NCBI RefSeq assembly: GCF_025150245.1
Contig: NZ_CP102279.1
Location: 2,167,423 to 2,231,422, forward strand
From: Dorea formicigenerans
GTDB lineage: Bacteria > Bacillota > Clostridia > Lachnospirales > Lachnospiraceae
Direction: 5' to 3'
Length of the DNA stretch: 64,000 nucleotides
Every line of letters starts with the position of its first letter. Position 1 is the first letter of the stretch. Both the position numbers and the translations under genes were made by a program. Positions 16,817-25,917 of the stretch are shown in pieces. Below the pieces are notes generated by a model. The model did not search any database, was not told where the DNA came from, and saw only the letters and a program-made list of their open reading frames with translations.

Positions 16817-19800
16817 CTATTCCGTTCGAAGTGCGGTCACCGGATCGCTCTTGGCTGCCTTCCTGGAAGGGATCAATCCGCCAAGTAATGTAAGTACGAC
16901 ACTTAAAAAAATCAGAACAATCGCCGGTGCGACTGGAAGTACCGCGCTGACCTGATTATTACCTGCAAGCGCATGGATCAGCATATTTCCCGGAATCAAT
17001 ATCAGAAGTGTCAGTCCGATACCAATGAGTCCGGCGCAGAGTCCGATGATAAATGTCTCCGCATTAAATACCTGCGAGATATTTCCTTTGGATGCTCCGA
17101 TAGCTCTTAAAATACCAATCTCTTTCTTTCGCTCCAGTACACTAATATAGGTAATAACTCCAATCATAATCGATGATACGATCAGGGAAATTGCCACAAA
17201 TGCAATTAATACATAACTGATTGTATTGATAATAGTGGTCACGGATGACATCATTGTTCCTACTATATCTGTATAAGAAATCACCTGCTCTTCTTTTCCC
17301 TCGTCTTCCATTTGCTGATTATAATGATCCAGAACCTCTACCACTTTTTCTTTGTTATCAAAGTCTTTTGGATAAATGGAAATGGAACTCGGATGACTGA
17401 AATCTGCATATCCGAGCTGCTGCAGATTATTATCATAGGAAGCGCTCTGTGTCCCAGACATGGACATCATAAGTTCCGTCAGATCATCTTCCGTCATATT
17501 GAACTGGAATGCATTTGCAAATGCATCCGCATCAAAATCCATAGCACCTCCAAGTGCATGTTGCAGATTTTCTCCTATCTGATTCATGGCAGATGTCATA
17601 ACCGTTTCAAGTCCACCGGCAAGCTGCGTGGTCACCTGACTCATAGCAGATGTCATCTGTGTACTGATTGCCTGAGAAATGGCACCGGTATATGCACCCA
17701 TGGACTGACCCATATAGCTATTCACGGCCGTACTGATCTGCTTTTGGAGACTATCCATATTGATTGCCTCTGAAAGTCCCTGATTCAGGCGTCTCTTTCC
17801 ATCATCCGTCTTTATATAATTCACAAAGTTCTCTGCCATCTTTGTCGGATCTGCATAATTTTTTTCCTTTGCATATGCAGTATAACCTTCTGCCAGTTCC
17901 TTTGCCATAGCTTGCAGTGTGTCACTGGAAATGTTGAAATCTATATCTCCAAATATTTCATTAGCCCATTTATTTACAATTGCATTGGCACGCCCGGTCT
18001 GTAGATACTGCTGGAAGTATGTTCCAAATTCCTCTGCGCCCGGATTAGCGTTCTGCTCTACAAGCCAGCTTTGAAAATCACTCATCACGCTGGTCAACAG
18101 TTCCTTAATCTGCTCTGGTGTAATCGTAACTTCCCCGTTATTTTTCAGAATGTCTTTCAAATATTTCTGAATAATGCCCTTTGCCTGATCGGAAGTCAGA
18201 TATTCTGCAATCTGATTTCCAAGATTGGAATAATCTGCTTCCGGATGACTCTTTACATATTCCTGATACCCTTCCGAAAGGCTAATTAACATTTTCTGCA
18301 TGCCATCCGCATTGACCTGTACATCCAGATTCGTAAGAATATCCCCCAAATTCATCTGTGGCATATTGCCCATGTTGATTTCTACCTGATCCAGATTCAC
18401 CATACCGGACAAATCCATAGAATTTCCGTCCATCTGAAATGCCTTGGAAAGATCAAGTCCCGACAGATCCATGGAACTTCCAAGATTGTTCATGGCGCTG
18501 CTGTCAAAACCAAATGCATTTTTCAGAGCATCCTCATCTATACTGAACAGAGAATTCATGTCAAATCCATTGTTCCCATCTGTATTGCCAAATTCTTCCC
18601 CGGTAAATACATTTACATTCGGGTTCGCAAGCTGCTGTTTTACAATCTCGCTGTCTTTTGCCTGTTCTGCCACATGATTTACAAGATCTGAGGTATAGTT
18701 AATTCCCGGTGTCAGTGATGAAGCCTTCGCATCTTCAGCTGACTGCACGATTCCCACAATTTTTACATTCTCACCGTCTTCGACCAGTTTTTTCATGTAA
18801 TCCGCATTGTCAGTTTTGTCTTTCCACACCTGATATTGATCGTCATATTCATAATAATCTGAAGCATTTACCAGTTTAAATGTCTTTCCCAAAATATCAT
18901 CATAAGTATAAGTTCCGATGTTTTCAGGCGTTTTTATCGTCTCTTCGTTGATGAACTGCTTAATCATATTATCGAGTTCAACCTGGTCTCTGAGTCCCAA
19001 TGTATATAATAAGAAGTCGCTCATAGAACCATCCGGCGTCAGTACAAGAACGCATTCATTATATTTTTTCGGCCATCTTCCGGCTTTTACATCATACTGT
19101 TCTTCATAGAGATCCGTATTTTCCGGCATCTCAAAGAACACATTAGTACTCATCATGGAGGACATCAGACTATTCGAACCTGCAGATGCACCAAGTCCCA
19201 ATGAGGAAAATGACTGATCCGGATTGACCTGACGAATATTGTCACCGTCCTGTCGGAACAACTGCGGCATCACATTGTAAGAATATTCTATTGCTTTTGT
19301 ATAGTCATGAATCTTAGATTCACCACTGTCCAGATATTTTTTTAAAGCACCAAGGTCATTGGAATCCATCTTTGAAAACATATTGGTGACTACCTGCATG
19401 ACCTTTACCTTATCTTTATCTTTTCCACTTTTCTTATCATCACTGCTTCCGGAATCCCCATTCATACCCACCATCATGGAAGTGAGATCAAATCCGGTAC
19501 TTTGTATCTGCAGTGGATATTCAGACAATGTCTCCTCCTCAATAGACCGGATATAAGCATTGACTCCATTTGAAAGAGCCAGAATCAATGCAATCCCGAT
19601 AATTCCAATAGATCCTGCAAAAGAAGTCAGAAGAGTTCTTGCTTTCTTTGTCCTTAAGTTATTAAAACTCAGTGACAGTGCCGTCAGAAGAGACATGGAA
19701 GATTTCCCCATATTCTTATGCTCCGGCGGTGCCAGATTTTCCTCTTCCATAATATATTCATCGGTATCCGAACGAATCTTTCCATCTTTCAGATTGACGA

Positions 19801-20428
19801 TCCTGGTCGCATACTGCTCTGCCAGTTCCGGGTTATGTGTGACCATAACGACCAGACGGTCTTTCGCTACCTCTCTAAGAAGATCCATGACCTGCACACT
19901 GGTGTCACTGTCCAGTGCTCCGGTCGGCTCATCTGCAAGCAGGATCTCCGGATCATTGACCAGCGCTCTTGCAATTGCAACTCTCTGCATCTGGCCTCCC
20001 GACATCTGGTTCGGCTTCTTATGAAGCTGCTGCCCAAGACCCACCTTCTCCAGTGCATCCACTGCACGCTTTCTTCGTTCTTCCTTCCCGACTCCCGAAA
20101 TTGTCAATGCCAGCTCAACATTCGCAAGCACCGTCTGATGCGGGATCAGATTGTAACTTTGGAATACAAAACCAATCGTATGATTACGGTACGAATCCCA
20201 ATCTCTGTCCTTATATTTTTTTGTGGAAATGCCATTGATGATAAGATCTCCGCTGTCATAGCGGTCCAGTCCTCCGATAATATTCAGAAGCGTGGTTTTA
20301 CCGGAACCACTGGGACCTAAGATTGCTACGAATTCATTATCTCTCAGATTCAGACTCACATCGTCCAGAGCCTTCTGTACCAGACTTCCAGTCCGGTACT
20401 CTTTTTTGATGTGTTGTATTTGAAGCAT
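16817..20428 (-). CDS. ABC transporter, ATPase fused to FtsX-type permease with very large outer domain
   Basis: 1203 residues. Residues 1-225 are a LolD/MacB-type ATPase: Walker A GPSGSGKTT (38-46), signature MSGGQ (142-146), Walker B ILLADE (162-167). One membrane helix near 260-285 follows. Then comes an outer region of about 770 residues with many Met-, Gln- and Asn-rich helical stretches, and at the end three FtsX helices with the characteristic SVLERKKEIGILRAIGAS. ATPase and permease in one chain matches MacB-like layout. Type VII ABC proteins of this kind do not always transport; they may relay force to outer partners or confer resistance to peptides. No partner gene is adjacent. Confidence 0.88.
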   Translation of the reverse strand: MLQIQHIKKEYRTGSLVQKALDDVSLNLRDNEFVAILGPSGSGKTTLLNIIGGLDRYDSGDLIINGISTKKYKDRDWDSYRNHTIGFVFQSYNLIPHQTVLANVELALTISGVGKEERRKRAVDALEKVGLGQQLHKKPNQMSGGQMQRVAIARALVNDPEILLADEPTGALDSDTSVQVMDLLREVAKDRLVVMVTHNPELAEQYATRIVNLKDGKIRSDTDEYIMEEENLAPPEHKNMGKSSMSLLTALSLSFNNLRTKKARTLLTSFAGSIGIIGIALILALSNGVNAYIRSIEEETLSEYPLQIQSTGFDLTSMMVGMNGDSGSSDDKKSGKDKDKVKVMQVVTNMFSKMDSNDLGALKKYLDSGESKIHDYTKAIEYSYNVMPQLFRQDGDNIRQVNPDQSFSSLGLGASAGSNSLMSSMMSTNVFFEMPENTDLYEEQYDVKAGRWPKKYNECVLVLTPDGSMSDFLLYTLGLRDQVELDNMIKQFINEETIKTPENIGTYTYDDILGKTFKLVNASDYYEYDDQYQVWKDKTDNADYMKKLVEDGENVKIVGIVQSAEDAKASSLTPGINYTSDLVNHVAEQAKDSEIVKQQLANPNVNVFTGEEFGNTDGNNGFDMNSLFSIDEDALKNAFGFDSSAMNNLGSSMDLSGLDLSKAFQMDGNSMDLSGMVNLDQVEINMGNMPQMNLGDILTNLDVQVNADGMQKMLISLSEGYQEYVKSHPEADYSNLGNQIAEYLTSDQAKGIIQKYLKDILKNNGEVTITPEQIKELLTSVMSDFQSWLVEQNANPGAEEFGTYFQQYLQTGRANAIVNKWANEIFGDIDFNISSDTLQAMAKELAEGYTAYAKEKNYADPTKMAENFVNYIKTDDGKRRLNQGLSEAINMDSLQKQISTAVNSYMGQSMGAYTGAISQAISTQMTSAMSQVTTQLAGGLETVMTSAMNQIGENLQHALGGAMDFDADAFANAFQFNMTEDDLTELMMSMSGTQSASYDNNLQQLGYADFSHPSSISIYPKDFDNKEKVVEVLDHYNQQMEDEGKEEQVISYTDIVGTMMSSVTTIINTISYVLIAFVAISLIVSSIMIGVITYISVLERKKEIGILRAIGASKGNISQVFNAETFIIGLCAGLIGIGLTLLILIPGNMLIHALAGNNQVSAVLPVAPAIVLIFLSVVLTLLGGLIPSRKAAKSDPVTALRTE

Positions 20429-20552
20429 TCAAATTCTCCTATAGTTATATTTTGACTGTAATTTTTAGTTCATCTAATTATAGCGTAAATTTGTATACTT
20501 TTTCACACTGAGAAATGTTTTTAATAAAAGTTTTAGATATGAAGCTGATATA

Positions 20553-20744
20553 TTACATCTGATGTCTTACAATGCGGTAATCATCCCCATTTCGATAATA
20601 CGGGCACTGGTAATGCTGGTCAGAAATCAGACGCATATATTCATCCTCATCCATATTCACATCACACATATAGCTTTCATATTCTTCATCATATGTATAA
20701 TACGTACAAGTCTCACAACTACCTCTCTGAGTGGTCTTTGCCAT
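20553..20744 (-). CDS. DUF6472 family small cysteine-rich protein
   Basis: 63 residues. Four Cys residues in the pattern CETC...C...C (positions about 10, 13, 28 and 48) suggest a small zinc or iron-sulfur site. The acidic middle (DEEYESYMCDVNMDEDEY) matches the DUF6472 family of Clostridia. The function is unknown. It lies upstream of the ABC transporter on the same strand with a 124-bp gap, so co-transcription is possible but not shown. Confidence 0.65.
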   Translation of the reverse strand: MAKTTQRGSCETCTYYTYDEEYESYMCDVNMDEDEYMRLISDQHYQCPYYRNGDDYRIVRHQM

Positions 20745-20824
20745 TTTCTTTCTTCCTTTCCCATATAAATTATATTCTATAATTTTATTATCCTTGTATA
20801 AATGTTCCTACATATCATAACATA

Positions 20825-20873
20825 AAAAGCGTCCGGAACAAGTACGAATTTCTCCTACTGACTCCGAACGCTT
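20825..20873 (-). terminator. Intrinsic terminator after the DUF5808 gene
   Basis: On the minus strand AAGCGTTCGGA pairs with TCCGGACGCTT followed by TTTTAT. It starts just after the stop codon at 20880. Confidence 0.75.
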
Positions 20874-20879
20874 TGTTCA

Positions 20880-22304
20880 TTACTTTAATGCCTGATACCA
20901 TGCATTCATCTCATCTTCATCTTTACTATTTATAAACACTGTATAATCTGTCGCCTTAATTTCAATCACATTTTCCTGGTCCAGCCACACATACATCCGG
21001 CATTTTCCAGTCTTCTTTCCTTCAAATTTTCCCAGCAGCTGTTTCTCATCTGAAAATCCATTTGTCCGGTTGTAATGATCCTCCGGCAGTCCGTTCTTTA
21101 ATAATTTTACACTCCGAATCTCTTTTTTCTTCATAGTTGTATTCGTATATCCGGAAGTAATTCTGACTTCCGCTCCGTCTGCCACAAGACGAATCGGTGT
21201 AAAATCCATTCTTAAAAAGACAATACACATCCAGAACAAAAGTACTACAACTACAATACAAATGCCACCGAACATATACCTTCCTGCCGGCTTTCCAACG
21301 TTTGTTGTATAATTCATACTGTTGAATCTGTCCTGCACAAATAATCTTGGATCACCCGGATTATCATACCAGCCATTTCTCCAATAGTAATCATCATCCA
21401 TATACATTGGCGTTTCATCTTCACATTGTAGTACATTTTTTTGTTTCTTAATCCACATAGCAGTTGCTATAGCAATTATTGCAGGTACACACAGCACTGT
21501 GGCATATATAATAATATCCAGATTATAAATCCATTCTTCTTTTGTCATTCTATATGCAAGATAGAGCCATGCAATCGCATTACAAATATTTGCCACAAGA
21601 AAGCAGATACTCCAGCTCTTCTTTTCCAGATAATTAATTCTGAAATTCAGCTCCGAACTCTCACTGTAAATCCGGTTCGCTCCTCTTTTGAATATCCATG
21701 CAATCCACAGAAATACAACGCCGACAATTACAGAGGTCAAAAATAAAATCCAGCCCTGTGAATTCTCGGAAAACGTTCCAAGATAAATTCGAAAGCCTTT
21801 AAAAGCAAATGGAACTGCCAGTATTAGAATCAAGACAATATGATACCACAATGGCAGACTCATTCTCTCACTATGCATCATAGTCTTAGTATCGACCCCT
21901 GTCATTGCCGTGCTTTCTTCTGTATCTTCTCCCGACGTTCCCCATCTATATTGAATTTTCAAATCATAAAGTTTCCTGTGATTCCTGAACATGACACCGA
22001 CTGCGCCCACAATATAACACAGAAACCATACACACCACACACACATAAATATTGATGTATACCAGAAACACAATCCACAAATAACAACTCCGGATATACC
22101 AAGTCCCAAATAAACCTTCCGTACATCTTTTTTATAATTTTTCATAAATTCTACAAGTACTGGATCTTCCTGCTTCTCACGTCGTATATGTACTCCAAGA
22201 ACCATTCCATCACTGTAACCTTCTACTGCTGTTCTTCCATACACTGCATAGGCAATTCCCACCATAAAAAGATCTGTTATTAAGAATATGATTGCTAAAA
22301 TCAT
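20880..22304 (-). CDS. DUF5808 domain membrane protein
   Basis: 474 residues with about eight membrane helices in the first two thirds. A DUF5808 motif follows (DPRLFVQDRFNSMNYTTN, about 320-340), then a last helix and a C-terminal PH-like beta domain (about 385-474). Proteins of this type are commonly encoded with a YtrA-type GntR repressor, as here: its start overlaps the stop of the upstream GntR gene by 4 bp (ATGA). By analogy with YtrA-controlled loci it may respond to envelope stress; no substrate can be named. Confidence 0.7.
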   Translation of the reverse strand: MILAIIFLITDLFMVGIAYAVYGRTAVEGYSDGMVLGVHIRREKQEDPVLVEFMKNYKKDVRKVYLGLGISGVVICGLCFWYTSIFMCVWCVWFLCYIVGAVGVMFRNHRKLYDLKIQYRWGTSGEDTEESTAMTGVDTKTMMHSERMSLPLWYHIVLILILAVPFAFKGFRIYLGTFSENSQGWILFLTSVIVGVVFLWIAWIFKRGANRIYSESSELNFRINYLEKKSWSICFLVANICNAIAWLYLAYRMTKEEWIYNLDIIIYATVLCVPAIIAIATAMWIKKQKNVLQCEDETPMYMDDDYYWRNGWYDNPGDPRLFVQDRFNSMNYTTNVGKPAGRYMFGGICIVVVVLLFWMCIVFLRMDFTPIRLVADGAEVRITSGYTNTTMKKKEIRSVKLLKNGLPEDHYNRTNGFSDEKQLLGKFEGKKTGKCRMYVWLDQENVIEIKATDYTVFINSKDEDEMNAWYQALK

Positions 22305-22696
22305 GAAAATGCAACCTCCATTCCCTGAAATGCCTTACGGCATAAATCCATAAAATCATTTTGATCCATGCCTCGAATCGTTGCCTCTGCGCTCAGAAGC
22401 TCCAGTTCATCTGCAAGCTTCTCCTGAAATTCTCCATCTGAACTTCTTCTAGAATCCCGTAAATTACAGACAACAGTTCCCTTTCTCCGGTCAGTCTCGA
22501 TAAAACCTTCTGTCTTTAATAACTGATATGCTTTACTGACGGTCATTGTATTTACCCCAAGTTCCATAGCCATCTGACGGACAGTTGGCAATGATTCACC
22601 AATCTCAAACTCACCTTTTCCGATTCCCTTCACAACCTCATTACGTAGCTGCAGGTAAATCGGTGTCTCTGATTTTGTATTGATCTTAATAATCAT
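22301..22696 (-). CDS. GntR-family regulator, YtrA type
   Basis: 131 residues. A GntR winged helix-turn-helix fills residues 8-75 (PIYLQLRNEVVKGI, ESLPTVRQMAMELGVNTMTV, YQLLKTEGFIE). The C-terminal part is short and helical, as in the YtrA subfamily, with no ligand domain. It is translationally coupled to the DUF5808 membrane protein and probably represses its own operon. The AT-rich stretch 22740-22830 upstream holds ATATTATTT-type repeats and may contain the operator. Confidence 0.85.
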   Translation of the reverse strand: MIIKINTKSETPIYLQLRNEVVKGIGKGEFEIGESLPTVRQMAMELGVNTMTVSKAYQLLKTEGFIETDRRKGTVVCNLRDSRRSSDGEFQEKLADELELLSAEATIRGMDQNDFMDLCRKAFQGMEVAFS

Positions 22697-22862
22697 GATT
22701 GTCTCCTTCTGAATCTATTATCTTATCTTGCAACAAGGATTTTATATCTTCGCTTTTATTTGTATTATATCACATAATACAAATAATACAATCTTTTTAT
22801 ATTATTTCTTGCAATACAAAAATATAGTGGTTCAGAAAGAAATATCAGTCTTTCATAACTCT

Positions 22863-23477
22863 TTACAGCCCTGCAAGCTTTCTCCGCACTCTCTTATCTC
22901 CGGTCTCATCTACCCAGTCCTTCCACTTGACTCTGCCCCGACATTCCACTCCGTCAAACCATGCCAAAATTTCTTCCATACTGACTGGTGAATATCCATT
23001 TGCATCGACTCCGACATCATAACGATATAATCCCTGCATACGATTCATCTCATTATAAAGACTCCCCTCACTATGAATATGACCATGTAAATGAATTGAC
23101 TCATGTGACATAGACTGCCAGTCTGCCATTGGAAAATGTGAAAGGACATACTTTCTTCCATCGATTTTCAATACTGTGATTGGCTGCTCAACAATAAAAG
23201 TTCCTTGTACGAGTTTGTTATTCCAGTCCTTGTCATGATTTCCTGGCACAAGATGAACTTTTTTACAATAGATTTTCTTTCTGAGTGCTGCTGCCTCTAA
23301 AGCTGTAATCTTAAAAGAATAATCCCCAAGTATATATAACTCGTCATTTTCTTTCACCTTTTCATTAATATTTGCAATAATTCCTTCATTCATTTCATCA
23401 ATCTGATTCCATGGCCGACATGTGAAGTCCAATGCCTTCTCATGTCCGAGATGCATATCTGATGTAAACCAAATCAT
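22863..23477 (-). CDS. Calcineurin-like metallophosphoesterase
   Basis: About 204 residues from ATG at 23477; an in-frame GTG at 23489 is an alternative, and neither has a strong ribosome-binding site. Metal-binding motifs of the family are in order: SDMHLGH (DxH), GDYS (GD), GNHDKDW (GNHD), LSHFP and LHGHIH. The protein is most similar in layout to small phage-like or YfcE-type phosphoesterases of about 170-210 residues. The substrate is unknown. It stands alone between the GntR operon and the next terminator. Confidence 0.85.
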   Translation of the reverse strand: MIWFTSDMHLGHEKALDFTCRPWNQIDEMNEGIIANINEKVKENDELYILGDYSFKITALEAAALRKKIYCKKVHLVPGNHDKDWNNKLVQGTFIVEQPITVLKIDGRKYVLSHFPMADWQSMSHESIHLHGHIHSEGSLYNEMNRMQGLYRYDVGVDANGYSPVSMEEILAWFDGVECRGRVKWKDWVDETGDKRVRRKLAGL

Positions 23478-23489
23478 TTCTTTTCTCAC

Positions 23490-23743
23490 TTTCTAATTTC
23501 TTTTATAGTTTTTTTATTTCTTTTCATCTTTATAGAACTTTGAATGTCCTCGTCATTTTCATAATGCTCCTCTTTTGAATCTTTATCACTGTTTGTATAT
23601 CTGGATTATAAAAATTTTTAGACAAGCTTTGTCTGATTTTGACCCATAAGACTCTTTTTAATCCATTCCCAGGGAAAAATAATTTTTCTTTCCCTCAGTC
23701 ATTAGTTTCGGTTTGTAAAGTTGTTTTTTCTGTTTGCCATAAT
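23490..23743. other. Intergenic stretch without recognisable gene
   Basis: AT-rich non-coding sequence upstream of the phosphoesterase gene. I see no structured element apart from the terminator at its left neighbour. Confidence 0.5.
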
Positions 23744-23784
23744 AAAAGGCCTCCTATGATTCATTTTATCATAGAAGACCTTTA
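23744..23784 (-). terminator. Intrinsic terminator
   Basis: AAAGGCCTCCTATGAT and ATCATAGAAGACCTTT form a 16-bp stem with two mismatches; on the minus strand TTTTATT follows. It terminates the small gene at 23801-24163. Confidence 0.7.
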
Positions 23785-23800
23785 TATTTTACATAATTCT

Positions 23801-24163
23801 CTATCCCATCAGTTCCTCTTTCTTACTGAGAATTGCTTCTACTGCTGCGCATGCCGGGCAGTCACAGTACTTTGCTCCTGCTGCCTTGATCTCTCTTCCG
23901 TGCTCTGCTACACCTTTGGCTTTTTCCGCTCCGCCAAATACTTTTGCTCCTGCATCGGACTCTGCAAATGCGATCAGTCCATCAATTGGAATAATATCTT
24001 CTTCCATCTCAGCGATGAATTTCTTTGTCTCTTCTGCCTGCTTGTCCGTTCCCACTGCTGCAATCCACGCCTGGGCTGCTTCTTTTGCCTCTGCACTACA
24101 GCTCGGTGCTGCAATCAGCTCTTTTGCTTTTGCTACAACATACTCTAAAGTTTCTTTTGACAT
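23801..24163 (-). CDS. Small conserved Lachnospiraceae-type protein with CxCxxC motif
   Basis: 120 residues, mostly helical and Ala-rich, with a C-terminal CDCPAC near residue 98 and a Cys near 22. I recall close relatives in Lachnospiraceae carrying the label heat-shock protein Hsp90, but the sequence has no Hsp90 domain and that name should not be trusted. A strong GGAAGTATTTGTT leader precedes ATG at 24163. The motif could bind metal or form a disulfide. Its function is unknown. It begins just after the glycosyltransferase gene ends and has its own terminator. Confidence 0.6.
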   Translation of the reverse strand: MSKETLEYVVAKAKELIAAPSCSAEAKEAAQAWIAAVGTDKQAEETKKFIAEMEEDIIPIDGLIAFAESDAGAKVFGGAEKAKGVAEHGREIKAAGAKYCDCPACAAVEAILSKKEELMG

Positions 24164-24184
24164 AACAAATACTTCCTTTCCTGA

Positions 24185-25246
24185 TTATGCTTCCTGCTTC
24201 CACACACTTCTATGCAGAAGACCCTTATAAGTTGATTGTAGCACATTCACCCCAGACAGTCGATAGACAACTTTTAATCTTTCACCAGCACTTCGAATGC
24301 TTCTTTGTTCTGCAAGTTCTCTTGCATTTCCCTTTAATTCTTCTTGATCTTCCTTGAAAATATGCATCAAATTATGCTTATATTCTTCCAGATTATGTAC
24401 TTTATATGCCTGCATTTGATCTTGAATCCATTCTTTATATACAGGAATATCCCGCAGGACTACCGGCACTTCACAGGCAAGTGCCTCCAGCACTACTATT
24501 CCTTCCGTCTCTTCATAGCTGAAGAATGCAAATGCGTCGGCTCCGCAGTAGGCGTTCCGAAGTTCTTCTGCTTCCACATATCCGGCAAAGATTACATTTT
24601 CACTTTTCTTTTTTACTGCTTCTTTTACTTCTTGTGTCACCAGGCTGTCATTTCCGCCTCCAAACCAGATAAAGGTTGTTTCCGGCATCATCTTTGCCAG
24701 CTTTAGGAAATCCAGAATACCTTTTCTCTGAATCAGATGCCCTGCTGATACAACCACTTTACGATTCATTGGAATTTTATATTTCTCATGAAGCTCCTGC
24801 TTTTCTTTCTCTTTATTTCTGGATTGGAAAAATTCCGTATCTACTCCATTGGAAACAGCATAGATTTTCTTTTGGATTCCATAGCTTTTCAAAAGACCTT
24901 TGGAATACTCTGTCGGTGTAATGACAATATCTCCAAGACCGTAGCAGAAACAGATCCATTTCTTAAAAAGAGGTGCGAAACGGTTGGAACCGATAAAAGA
25001 GTTCCGGAAGTCCTCCATCGTTGAATGTCCATAATAGACGACTTTCTTACCTTGCATTTTTGCCAGACAGGCTGCCAGCACGGAATCTGGAAATACCGTA
25101 TTAATGTGTACAATATCCGCCTCTTTCCAGCTTTTTGCTTCTTCAATATCTGCCTGCTTCAACATATTCTTCTGGTGTTTGATTGCACTGCCCACACCAC
25201 TTTTTGCGACGATACCAAGACCGCCTTCGTATATATATGTCTTCAT
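24185..25246 (-). CDS. GT4 glycosyltransferase, diglucosyl-diacylglycerol synthase-like
   Basis: 353 residues with GT-B fold. The N-terminus has the KSGVGSAIKHQKNML block typical of the second enzyme in glucosyl-diacylglycerol synthesis (BgsA/LafB type). Donor-site motifs follow: SNGVDTEFF, SAGHLIQRKG, and EETEGIVVLEALACEVPVV with the EX7E glutamates. It is the third gene of a run with a TVP38 membrane protein and another GT4 enzyme. Together they may build the glycolipid anchor of the envelope. Substrate assignment is by family resemblance only. Confidence 0.75.
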   Translation of the reverse strand: MKTYIYEGGLGIVAKSGVGSAIKHQKNMLKQADIEEAKSWKEADIVHINTVFPDSVLAACLAKMQGKKVVYYGHSTMEDFRNSFIGSNRFAPLFKKWICFCYGLGDIVITPTEYSKGLLKSYGIQKKIYAVSNGVDTEFFQSRNKEKEKQELHEKYKIPMNRKVVVSAGHLIQRKGILDFLKLAKMMPETTFIWFGGGNDSLVTQEVKEAVKKKSENVIFAGYVEAEELRNAYCGADAFAFFSYEETEGIVVLEALACEVPVVLRDIPVYKEWIQDQMQAYKVHNLEEYKHNLMHIFKEDQEELKGNARELAEQRSIRSAGERLKVVYRLSGVNVLQSTYKGLLHRSVWKQEA

Positions 25247-25311
25247 AATTTCATCTCCCCATTCTTAATCTTTGTTCAAGGTGCAACATTTTACCTTCTA
25301 CCGATAACACA

Positions 25312-25917
25312 TTAGACTGAGAATATCATCCGAAATGCTGTCGTAAGTCCCAGACTGTAAAGTGCAATGGAACATGGTTTTCCAAGCAAAATGACAAGTG
25401 AGAACTGCTTCCATGTCATCTTCGTCGTTCCTGCCAGATAACATAAGAAGTCATCTGGTGCTACCGGAAAAAAGATTGCCAGTGTAAATAATTTTAAGAA
25501 CCGGCTGTCTTTTTCTGTCCAGGAATCATATTTCTGAATCAATTTTTCCGAGAACATCTTATGTAAAACCGGACGTCCCATCATTCTGGATATTCCAAAT
25601 GCTGCCAGTGAGCCAATACAGATTCCTATATAGTTATATAAAAATCCAAGCCATGGTCCGAAGAAAATCACTCCACCCAGGCAGCTGATTCCTCCCGGAA
25701 GAATCGGAATGACCACCTGGACAATCTGAATCAGTACAAAGATTGCCATTCCTCCATATCCGAACTTACTGATAAATGCCTGTAATGTATCCACAGAATT
25801 AAGAATACCGTTTTTGTATGCCCAGAATGCAAGTACTACACAGATCAATAACCCGGCAAGTGAAACCAGATTCCATATTTTCGCCATTTGATTTCTATCA
25901 TTAAGCCGCATAGACAT
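25312..25917 (-). CDS. TVP38/TMEM64 (VTT domain) membrane protein
   Basis: 201 residues from ATG at 25917, which overlaps the end of the upstream glycosyltransferase gene by 17 bp; a longer frame upstream is out-of-frame reading of that gene. Five or six membrane helices, with the VTT-domain signatures LPGGISCLGGVIFFGPWLG and FFPVAPDDFLCYLAG. DedA/TVP38 proteins move or scramble lipids in the membrane. Position between two glycolipid-type glycosyltransferases fits a lipid handling role. Confidence 0.83.
   Translation of the reverse strand: MSMRLNDRNQMAKIWNLVSLAGLLICVVLAFWAYKNGILNSVDTLQAFISKFGYGGMAIFVLIQIVQVVIPILPGGISCLGGVIFFGPWLGFLYNYIGICIGSLAAFGISRMMGRPVLHKMFSEKLIQKYDSWTEKDSRFLKLFTLAIFFPVAPDDFLCYLAGTTKMTWKQFSLVILLGKPCSIALYSLGLTTAFRMIFSV

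Noticed and set aside
23801-24163. Hsp90 chaperone
   Set aside because: Relatives may carry this label, but 120 residues with no ATPase or Hsp90 motif cannot be that protein.
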